The notes beneath the pieces are model-generated. The model had not been told where the DNA came from. It searched no databases and worked only from the letters and a program-made list of their open reading frames with translations. A stretch of 7,241 nucleotides of DNA from Prosthecobacter debontii (GTDB lineage: Bacteria > Verrucomicrobiota > Verrucomicrobiia > Verrucomicrobiales > Akkermansiaceae). Where the stretch lies: positions 1-7,241 of the forward strand of contig CAMCXJ010000110.1 in assembly GCA_945883455.1 (NCBI GenBank), read 5' to 3'. Below are positions 1 through 5,620 of the stretch, in pieces; the stretch's first letter is position 1, and the number at the start of each line of letters is the position of its first letter. A program made the translations under genes and the position numbers.

Positions 1-1
1 C

Positions 2-526
2 CGCCGCGCCGTCACTTACGAACGCCGCATGGAGGCACCCACCGCGTTCAATACCCTCCTTTGGCGCTCCGTCGTGGATCGCGGCGACGAACTCTGGGTC
101 GGTTACCGCTCCGTTTTCGAAAGCCCCTCCGCTCCCGTTCGCTGGACGATCTACCCGCGCCGCGCCGAATCTCTCGCGGGTCTGGAAAAGGAACGGGAGA
201 TCGAGACCATAAAATGGTTCTCGCGCGGCTGGTGGATTGCCCGCCCCCACACCGAGGGTGTCTGGATCGCCGACATGCGCTTCGGCGAAACCCGCACCTA
301 CGAGGCCAAGCCCGGCATGGTCGATTCCCGCATCATGTTCTCCTGGTCTTTTCTGCCCGGCGGGGAAAGCGACCGGCTCCGTCCCGAACGCCCCGATGTC
401 CGCAACGCGGAGGATTCCATGAAACGCATCGCCCGCCGCATCTTCACGCGGGAGGGCTGGGAAGCGAACCCTCGCCTCGCCGGCGTTCCAGGCACCTTGC
501 CCGAGTTCCTGCCCGTGGCGGAGTGA
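2..526 (+). CDS. Membrane-bound metal-dependent hydrolase (YdjM/YfhP type), C-terminal part, 5'-truncated by window edge
   Basis: The reading frame is open from base 2 to the TGA at 524-526, so the gene begins upstream and the ATG at 29 is an internal Met. About 174 residues are visible. The visible part matches the soluble C-terminal half of the LexA-binding/YdjM-YfhP family, which are inner-membrane proteins with an N-terminal zinc-hydrolase-like helical domain. Recognisable signatures are the PTAFNTLLWRSVV block near the start of the fragment, then VGYRSVF, and finally the KWFSRGWW and ADMRFGE blocks. The expected N-terminal membrane helices and metal ligands lie outside the window and cannot be checked. 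The true biochemical substrate of this family is poorly defined. The next ORF starts 45 nt downstream. Family assignment is by remembered motif pattern and is fairly secure. Function beyond 'predicted hydrolase' is not supported. Confidence 0.8.
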   Translation, partial: RRAVTYERRMEAPTAFNTLLWRSVVDRGDELWVGYRSVFESPSAPVRWTIYPRRAESLAGLEKEREIETIKWFSRGWWIARPHTEGVWIADMRFGETRTYEAKPGMVDSRIMFSWSFLPGGESDRLRPERPDVRNAEDSMKRIARRIFTREGWEANPRLAGVPGTLPEFLPVAE

Positions 527-548
527 TTCCGGCGGCGTTGATAGCAGC

Positions 549-564
549 GTGAAACATGTTACAC
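549..564. promoter_or_regulatory. 16-bp near-palindrome, candidate operator upstream of small ORF
   Basis: GTGAAACATGTTACAC pairs at seven of eight symmetric positions; only the A/A at positions 4 and 13 breaks the symmetry. It ends 7 nt before the ATG at 572, a place where an autorepressor such as an antitoxin could bind. No regulator is identified, so the operator role is inference from symmetry and position only. Confidence 0.25.
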
Positions 565-571
565 ATCAGCC

Positions 572-835
572 ATGAAAACGATCACCGTGAGGGACGTTAT
601 CACGATCGTGTTCATCACGCACGACCTGGATGAGGAACTCCTCAACTGCACCTGCGTCGCCTCCAAGCCCGCCATCACCCTCAAAGAACAACACCGTCTC
701 CAAGAGGACATCCGCCTCGCCGAAAACCAACGCGATCAACCCATCGCCAGCCTAGAATCCCGCCTCTCTCAAGGCCAGACTCACCAGACTCACTTCAGCA
801 TCCGGTTTGAGATCAAAAATCACCAACCTGCTTGA
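572..835 (+). CDS. Unrecognised small ORF (87 aa), possibly a composite of gene remnants
   Basis: I do not recognise this protein as a whole. Residues 1-8 (MKTITVRD) read like the start of a small antitoxin. Residues 11-22 (ITIVFITHDLDE) resemble the H-loop segment of nitrate/taurine-type ABC ATPases, with nothing else of an ATPase around it. From about residue 33 the sequence is polar, helical and rich in E, Q, L and R (LKEQHRLQEDIRLAENQRDQ and onward), like a short coiled coil. Codons through the middle often end in C or G, as in the real genes here, so part of it probably derives from coding DNA. There is no Shine-Dalgarno sequence before the ATG. A palindrome sits just upstream and a broken Fic gene follows, which fits a decayed accessory locus. 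It could be a real small protein, a fused set of remnants, or non-coding. Confidence 0.3.
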   Translation: MKTITVRDVITIVFITHDLDEELLNCTCVASKPAITLKEQHRLQEDIRLAENQRDQPIASLESRLSQGQTHQTHFSIRFEIKNHQPA

Positions 836-858
836 CCTATCGCTGGACTGATAGTTGA

Positions 859-1584
859 CTCATATCCATACCTTACCAGCCGCAATACACCATCACCCCG
901 TCGCTTCTAGCCACGGTGGAAGAAATTGCCGCCCTTCGAGAGCGCATCCAAGGCGCGGCGGTGGAACTTTCCTGGATTCCCGCCTTGCAAAAGGACACCC
1001 GCACCCGCAACGGCCACGCCTCTACCGCCATTGAGGGAAACCCCCTCACACTTGAGCAAGTCCGCGCCCTTGAGGAAGGCCGCGAGCCCCTCGCATCCGC
1101 GCCCCACCACCGCCGCGAAGTCACCAACTACTTCGCCGATGGCAATGGCCGCACCGGGCGCGCCCTCGCCCTATGGGAACTTTACCGCCGTGGTTTCGAT
1201 TCCCACCACATCTTCTCTGTCGATGAATATTATTGGGAAAACCGCCCCGCTTACTACGCGGCCCTCGCTCAGGTCCACAAGGCCGGCGGCGTCCTCAGTC
1301 AATGGCTCGAATACTCCGCGCTCGGCTTGCGCCAAACCCTCGAACAAGTCTGGAAACGCGTGCTCCGCTTCCAAACCGCCCACCCGGAAAAAATCGCTCT
1401 CACACCCAAGCAAGAACACCTCCTCGGCCTCATCGCCGATCACGGCAACCTCGCTCCTGCACAAATTCGTAAGCTGCTCGATGTCTCCAAGCAAGGTGCC
1501 ATGAACGTCCTAAACCCACTCATTCAGGCAGGTCTTGTCGAAAAGCACGGCACCAACAAATCTGGTAAATACCGCATCAGATAA
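859..1584 (+). pseudogene. Fic-family protein remnant, start codon lost and catalytic core deleted in frame
   Basis: Intact Fic proteins transfer AMP or other nucleotide groups to target proteins using the HPFx(D/E)GNGRxxR motif. Counting from the GTG at 916, residues 36-41 (STAIEG) are the class II inhibitory motif, 73-82 (FADGNGRTGR) the phosphate-binding part of the Fic motif, 83-150 the helices after it, and about 161-222 a winged-helix DNA-binding tail. Between REVTNY (67-72) and FADGNGR, the part of the Fic domain carrying the early helices and the flap is absent, and the catalytic His position is Asn71. The product is 222 aa against roughly 330-380 usual for the family. Family-like sequence (PYQPQYTITPSLL) continues in frame upstream of the GTG as far as a TGA at 856-858, with no ATG, GTG or TTG there. 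The native start is therefore probably lost and 916 is only a default start. The tail frame is intact to the TAA. I infer an inactive remnant. Confidence 0.85.
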
Positions 1585-1625
1585 TACCCACAGCCCCAAC
1601 CGACCACCGTATCACCACTCCACCC

Positions 1626-1672
1626 TGCCCCAACGGGGCACCCGCATACCAGCCCAGGGTGCAACCCTGGGT
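1626..1672. repeat. Double-hairpin intergenic repeat (CCCAGGGT/ACCCTGGG type)
   Basis: Two perfect hairpins lie 12 nt apart. TGCCCC (1626-1631) pairs with GGGGCA (1635-1640) around an AAC loop. CCCAGGGT (1653-1660) pairs with ACCCTGGG (1664-1671) around a GCA loop, with a further G-T pair at 1652/1672. Elements reading 'CCCAACGGGGCA ... CAGCCCAGGGTGCAACCCTGGGTA' are, from memory, a dispersed high-copy intergenic repeat in Verrucomicrobia and Planctomycetes genomes. Only one copy is in this window, so copy number is not shown here. The unit may extend into the flanks on either side. There is no downstream T-tract, so it is not an ordinary terminator. Confidence 0.7.
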
Positions 1673-1858
1673 ATGAAATCACCAAATCATCGCGTTCTGT
1701 TGGAGCGCCGCAGTGCCATCGAACATTGGACCGATGCCAAAGATCCACAGGATTTCATCAATCACCACGTGGTCTTCATGTATGACGAACCTGAAGGTTA
1801 CGTGGATCAAATCTTCCAGAAGGTCAAGAAGCCCGCAGGAGCCGTTTCGCTCCTATGA
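1673..1858 (+). CDS. Unrecognised small ORF (61 aa) whose ATG lies at the repeat edge
   Basis: The ATG at 1673 directly abuts the second hairpin of the repeat. The frame is also open upstream to 1535, but that part overlaps the Fic tail and the repeat and is unlikely to be coding. The product has a charged N-terminal third, then a segment reading HHVVFMYDEPEGYVDQIFQK that looks protein-like in composition, and a basic end. I do not recognise a family. It has no Shine-Dalgarno sequence. It may be the 3' end of an older gene whose front was replaced by the repeat insertion. Its stop codon overlaps an ATG (ATGA at 1855-1858), but the ORF opened there encodes only 35 residues and is not convincing. 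Confidence 0.3.
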   Translation: MKSPNHRVLLERRSAIEHWTDAKDPQDFINHHVVFMYDEPEGYVDQIFQKVKKPAGAVSLL

Positions 1859-1958
1859 AATCTTTTGTTGCGATGAAACGCCGCTCACCGGCAGAAGCTG
1901 GGAAACCTTCGGATTGGCGCAGGGGCTGCTTGCCATGGCGCGTGCGAGGAAAAGGATC

Positions 1959-2303
1959 ATGATCGTCGAAGGATGTTTATGCGGCGCGGTGAGATACGCG
2001 CTTTCGAAGCCCGCCCTGCGGACATGCCTCTGCCATTGCGAGGATTGCAGGAAAGCCAGCGGGGCGCATGCGGTGGCATGGACTTTCTTCCACACCGGCG
2101 CGCTCGAATGGACGAAAGGGATCCCGAAAATGATCCGTTTCGCGGAGCGCGAGAGATCGTTCTGCGGAGATTGCGGGACGCCGCTGATGTCCTTCGATCC
2201 CGCGATCCCGCATCTCTTCGAGGTGAGTGAATTTGGGGCATCATACGAGTGCTTCATCGCAACATTTCCTGGGTTCCGCCCTTTGCGCGGATTTGGTCAC
2301 TGA
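1959..2303 (+). CDS. GFA/CENP-V-type zinc-binding protein with atypical C-terminus
   Basis: The family is named for glutathione-dependent formaldehyde-activating enzyme, but most members have unknown substrates; all bind structural zinc through paired cysteines. In this 114-residue product the ligand pattern is complete: CLCG (Cys6, Cys8), CHCEDC (Cys25, Cys27, Cys30) with RKASG after it, and FCGDCGTPL (Cys69, Cys72). WTKG at 51-54 is also typical. After about residue 89 the usual end (a DDP segment and a conserved aromatic 'HIW...W' stretch) is missing and replaced by unrelated residues up to the TGA, which points to a 3' rearrangement. The ATG at 1959 is chosen because a purine-rich GAGGAAAAGG sits just upstream and because the family normally begins a few residues before CxCG; the open frame farther upstream shows no homology. 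Fold assignment is secure, functionality is doubtful. Confidence 0.7.
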   Translation: MIVEGCLCGAVRYALSKPALRTCLCHCEDCRKASGAHAVAWTFFHTGALEWTKGIPKMIRFAERERSFCGDCGTPLMSFDPAIPHLFEVSEFGASYECFIATFPGFRPLRGFGH

Positions 2304-2343
2304 CCTGCATGCGGCCCAAGATCTTTCTGGTTCCTATGAGCTG

Positions 2344-2367
2344 TTCAGTCGGCTTTAGCCTGCTGAA
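2344..2367. repeat. REP-like palindromic hairpin between the GFA gene and the rpsB leader
   Basis: TTCAG (2344-2348) pairs with CTGAA (2363-2367), followed inward by a T-G wobble, one C/T mismatch and GGCT/AGCC around a tiny TT loop. A second hairpin, GGCT (2376-2379) with AGCC (2384-2387) around GTAG, follows within 10 nt and ends in TTT. The sequence resembles dispersed extragenic palindromes and could also act as a weak bidirectional terminator. Only one copy is visible here. Confidence 0.5.
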
Positions 2368-2456
2368 GGAAAAGGGGCTGTAGAGCCTTTCATCTGTCAG
2401 GCCAGCCCGCTTTCCGGTTGGAAACTAAGTTTTGCCTCGCCGCATCGGAAAAATGC

Positions 2457-2485
2457 TTGCCAACCCCCGGCGCAACCCGTATTTC
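2457..2485 (+). promoter_or_regulatory. Candidate sigma70-type promoter for rpsB-tsf-rpsU
   Basis: TTGCCA at 2457-2462 matches the -35 consensus at five of six positions. After an optimal 17-nt spacer comes TATTTC at 2480-2485, a weak -10 (three of six). Transcription from here would begin near 2492 and give a leader of roughly 105 nt before rpsB. It is the best match I found by eye in the 293-nt gap, and is unproven. Confidence 0.35.
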
Positions 2486-2515
2486 ACGCGCCCCTTTAGC
2501 CGCCTCAGAACAATC

Positions 2516-2578
2516 GGAGACCCAAGGGAAAAGTAAAGCGGCAGGTCTCCAAAATCGCCCGATCTGATTTAAGACGGG
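2516..2578 (+). promoter_or_regulatory. Structured 5' leader of rpsB, candidate ribosomal-protein autoregulatory element
   Basis: Two RNA hairpins lie between the candidate promoter and the start codon. GGAGACC (2516-2522) pairs perfectly with GGTCTCC (2544-2550) around a 21-nt purine-rich loop. CCCG plus TCT (2558-2565, one bulged A) pairs with AGA plus CGGG (2572-2578) around GATTTA. The second ends 18 nt before the ATG, placing it near a ribosome loading site. In gammaproteobacteria uS2 is known to repress its own operon through the rpsB leader. Whether this leader does the same is inference; it shares no sequence I can recognise with the known one. Confidence 0.4.
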
Positions 2579-2596
2579 ACAAAAAGAACAAACATT

Positions 2597-3280
<684 letters not shown>

Positions 3281-3325
3281 GCCGCTGCCTTTTAACTTCT
3301 AACGTATCACTTTTACCCATACCGC

Positions 3326-4192
3326 ATGATCACAGCATCAATCGTCAAGGAACTCCGCGACAAGACCAACGCCGGCATGATGGACTGCAAGAAAGTCCTC
3401 ACCGAAACCAACGGCGACCTCGAAGCCTCCATCAAGCTCCTCCGTGAGCGAGGCATCATGAAATCAGCGAAAATGAACGACCGCGCCGCCACCGAAGGCA
3501 TCATCTCCGCCCGTGTCAACGGCTCCGCCAACTCCGGCATCCTGCTCGAAGTGAACTGCGAGACCGACTTCGTTTCCCGCAACGAAAACTTCCAGGCCTT
3601 CGTCTCGGAAATCGCCGACAAGCTCGCCGCTTCTGACGCGCAAGACCATGCCGCCGCCCTCGCCATTTCCCATGGCGAAAGCAGCCTTGACACCTTCGTG
3701 AAGGAAAAAGTCTTGGAACTCGGAGAAAACCTCCAGTTCCGTAAGTTCGTCCGTTTCGACGCCGCTTCCGGCGGTGTTGTGGCCTCCTACATCCACCTCG
3801 GCGGCAAGGTCGGCGTCCTCCTAGAGGTTGGCACCACGAATACGGCAACCGCTTCCAAGGCCGGTTTCCAAGAACTCATCAAGGATCTCACCCTTCACAT
3901 CGCCGCCTCTGCTCCGAAAGGCCTTTCCCGCGACGACATCCCGCAGGACATCGTCGATGCGGAAAAGGAAATCTACCGCGTCCGCCTGCTCGAACAGGGT
4001 AAGCCCGCGAACATCCTCGAGAACATTCTCAAGGGTCAGCTCGCGAAGTTCTTCGCAGAATCCTGCTTCCTGGAGCAAGGCTTCGTGAAAGACCCGGACA
4101 TTACCATCAACCAACTCCTTGAACTCAAAGGCAAGGAACTCGGCGATACCCTCACCGTCACCCGCTTCGTCCGCTTCGGACTCGGAGAGTGA
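3326..4192 (+). CDS. tsf: Elongation factor Ts
   Basis: EF-Ts catalyses GDP release from EF-Tu so that EF-Tu can rebind GTP and aminoacyl-tRNA in the cytoplasm. The 288-residue product is full length. It contains an N-terminal UBA-like domain (about 4-45) with LRDKTNAGMMDCKKVL, then LLEVNCETDFVSRNENF (73-89), whose TDF segment contacts the EF-Tu nucleotide-binding region. A core domain follows with YIHLGGKVGVLLEV (155-168) and LHIAASAP (190-197), and a C-terminal part with KPANILENILKGQLAKFF and EQGFVKDP (250-257). All key regions are present and there is no frameshift. The ATG at 3326 gives the canonical start, again without a Shine-Dalgarno sequence (the preceding bases are TTTTACCCATACCGC). 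It follows rpsB by 45 nt with no terminator between, so the two are almost certainly co-transcribed. Confidence 0.97.
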   Translation: MITASIVKELRDKTNAGMMDCKKVLTETNGDLEASIKLLRERGIMKSAKMNDRAATEGIISARVNGSANSGILLEVNCETDFVSRNENFQAFVSEIADKLAASDAQDHAAALAISHGESSLDTFVKEKVLELGENLQFRKFVRFDAASGGVVASYIHLGGKVGVLLEVGTTNTATASKAGFQELIKDLTLHIAASAPKGLSRDDIPQDIVDAEKEIYRVRLLEQGKPANILENILKGQLAKFFAESCFLEQGFVKDPDITINQLLELKGKELGDTLTVTRFVRFGLGE

Positions 4193-4198
4193 CACCCC

Positions 4199-4247
4199 GC
4201 GCGGTTTCAAGCTTGACGGATCACACCAACTAGCTCATCTACCGCGC
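4199..4247 (+). promoter_or_regulatory. Inverted repeat in the tsf-rpsU spacer, candidate RNA element
   Basis: GCGCGGT (4199-4205) pairs perfectly with ACCGCGC (4241-4247); within the 35-nt loop, AGCT (4210-4213) can pair with AGCT (4232-4235). It occupies half of the 98-nt spacer. There is no T-tract after it, so a simple terminator is unlikely. A processing site, stability element or bS21 feedback site is possible; this is inference from base pairing only. Confidence 0.35.
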
Positions 4248-4290
4248 CCCAAAGAAACATCCAAGGATACAACTAACGAAAATCATCAGC

Positions 4291-4524
4291 ATGCGTGGAG
4301 TGAATGTAAAAAAAGGGGAGCCGGTTGACCGCGCCCTCAAACGCCTAAAAACAAAACTGGACGGCGAGGGTATCCTCGAGGAAATCCGCCGTCGTCGCGC
4401 TTTCGAAACGCCGACTGAGCGCTCGAAGCGCAAGCTCCGCACCGCTTCCAAGCGCAACAAAATTCGCTGGCGCTTCAGCGTGGGAGCTACACCTGCGGAG
4501 ACCGTTGACCTCACGAACGATTGA
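4291..4524 (+). CDS. rpsU: Small ribosomal subunit protein bS21
   Basis: bS21 sits on the 30S platform near the 3' end of 16S rRNA and influences initiation. The 77-residue product shows the family pattern: VKKGEPVDRALKRLK (6-20), then GILEEIRRRRAFETPTER (27-44), then a strongly basic helix (SKRKLRTASKRNK, 45-57) for rRNA binding. After about residue 60 there is a non-basic tail of some 17 residues (from SVGATP) beyond the usual core, which varies in the family. The ATG at 4291 is chosen because it is the first start codon giving the VKKGEP block; a GTG three codons later is an alternative. No Shine-Dalgarno motif is visible. It lies 98 nt after tsf and 32 nt before a strong terminator, so it is probably the last gene of the rpsB operon. 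E. coli instead has rpsU with dnaG and rpoD. Confidence 0.93.
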   Translation: MRGVNVKKGEPVDRALKRLKTKLDGEGILEEIRRRRAFETPTERSKRKLRTASKRNKIRWRFSVGATPAETVDLTND

Positions 4525-4556
4525 TCCCCACGGCGGAGCTAACTGCCCCCTACAAC

Positions 4557-4587
4557 AAGCGGACGCCGAAAGGCTCCGCTTTTTTTT
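4557..4587 (+). terminator. Intrinsic terminator of the rpsB-tsf-rpsU operon
   Basis: AAGCGGA (4557-4563) pairs with TCCGCTT (4575-4581); inside, GCC (4565-4567) pairs with GGC (4572-4574) around a GAAA tetraloop, leaving one C bulged. The stem runs straight into eight T residues (4580-4587). This is a classic Rho-independent terminator 32 nt after the rpsU stop. Confidence 0.92.
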
Positions 4588-4654
4588 GTGCGATTGGAAA
4601 AACCCTGAGCTTGATTCGTTAATTTTTCCGTAATATTTTCTTTTCGTTCAGCGC

Positions 4655-5578
4655 ATGAAGCAGAAAAGGAAAAAGATCCACGGGAAAAGCCCGGAAAACA
4701 GGAAGAGGCCGCATGACGGAAGCAGCTTCATTTCCTCGGTGAAGAAGCGCTGCCACGAGAAGACGAACCGCCGCCTTCATAGCCGCGGCAAACCGATCTG
4801 GGCTTCTGTGGCCTCCGAAGATTTTCTTGAGGAGGAGGGCAGCGCGGGATTTATCACGCAACTTGTCAGGGTGGTCGTAGGGTGTTTGCTGCTTCCTCTA
4901 TGCTGGGTCACGACATGGGTTTTCCTTGCGCAATTTACACACGCAACCGTCGAGCAAGGAATCTGGCAATCGCAGGCGTTCTGGTTTTTTGCCATTGGCG
5001 TACTTTTGATGCTGGGGTGGTTCTGGTCGGGGATCGCACAGCCCGCGTTCCTCTACTGTTATGTCTTCGGTCATGAACTCACGCATGCCGTCTTTGTGAA
5101 ATGCTACGGAGGCAAAATCCTCGAGATGGAATGGGGGACGAGTGGCGGCTACGTGACAACAGACAAGACCAACTGGGTGATCGCGCTTTCTCCCTATTTC
5201 GTTCCGTTCTGGAGCGTGATCGCAGTGGTAATTTATATGTCGGTGGGCGTGTTTCATGAGATCGGCACGCTGGGAAATCAGATTTTTGACGGCGTGAGAG
5301 GGGCGACATGGTCGTTCCACCTCGCATGGACCCTATGGATGATCCCGCGGGATCAGCCGGATCTAAAGGATAACGGCACCTTCCTTTCGCTGACGCTGAT
5401 TTATTTCGGAAACCTGTTGGTGCTGATCGTGTTGCTCTGCCTGGCCTCGCCTGTGCCTTTGGAGAGTCTTCGCGATTTCGGTCAATCGTGGTTGTCCACC
5501 GCCATGACATGGGGCGATGCCGCGCTGCGCTGGTTGGCAAGTCATGCCGAAAGTATCCCGGGGATAATCCGGCTATGA
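4655..5578 (+). CDS. Multi-pass membrane protein with HELTH zinc-protease motif (M50-like)
   Basis: The 307-residue product starts with a very basic, presumably cytoplasmic stretch (1-48, MKQKRKKIHGKS and onward). Hydrophobic segments follow at about 69-92, 107-137, 174-199 and 242-265, and less surely at 219-230. FGHELTHAVFV (138-148) contains an HExxH zinc motif (His140, Glu141, His144) at the end of the second membrane segment, as in M50 site-2-type proteases. A GGY and LSPYFVP stretch (164-184) follows, as in M50B-like proteins. The third zinc ligand is not certain; Asp233, Asp236 and Asp239 after the fourth hydrophobic block are candidates. I infer a membrane metalloprotease, but the substrate is unknown and no PDZ domain is present. 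The gene begins 67 nt after a terminator, so it needs its own promoter. A TAATAT at 4631-4636 is the only -10-like box seen, without a well-spaced -35. No Shine-Dalgarno sequence. Confidence 0.75.
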   Translation: MKQKRKKIHGKSPENRKRPHDGSSFISSVKKRCHEKTNRRLHSRGKPIWASVASEDFLEEEGSAGFITQLVRVVVGCLLLPLCWVTTWVFLAQFTHATVEQGIWQSQAFWFFAIGVLLMLGWFWSGIAQPAFLYCYVFGHELTHAVFVKCYGGKILEMEWGTSGGYVTTDKTNWVIALSPYFVPFWSVIAVVIYMSVGVFHEIGTLGNQIFDGVRGATWSFHLAWTLWMIPRDQPDLKDNGTFLSLTLIYFGNLLVLIVLLCLASPVPLESLRDFGQSWLSTAMTWGDAALRWLASHAESIPGIIRL

Positions 5579-5620
5579 TTCGGCATTGTTTTTCCGCGTG
5601 GTAGGCCGAAGCTGGGGGTT

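Noticed and set aside
61..552. 163-codon plus-strand frame overlapping the hydrolase fragment
   Set aside because: Its product is Arg/Pro-rich with no motif; the other frame carries recognised family signatures.
549..564. Possible parS (ParB-binding) site
   Set aside because: Only the GTGAAACA half matches; the centre is CATG rather than ACGT, so the parS palindrome is not formed.
1626..1672. Intrinsic terminator after the Fic remnant
   Set aside because: The two strong hairpins lack a T-tract on either strand; a dispersed repeat explains them better.
1713..1958. Upstream extension of the GFA-type gene to an ATG at 1713
   Set aside because: The extra 82 residues show no family similarity and overlap another ORF; the ATG at 1959 has a purine-rich ribosome-binding sequence and fits the family N-terminus.
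4611..4636. TTGATT/TAATAT promoter for the HELTH protein gene
   Set aside because: The spacer is only 14 nt, too short for a normal sigma70 promoter; kept only as a remark on the gene.
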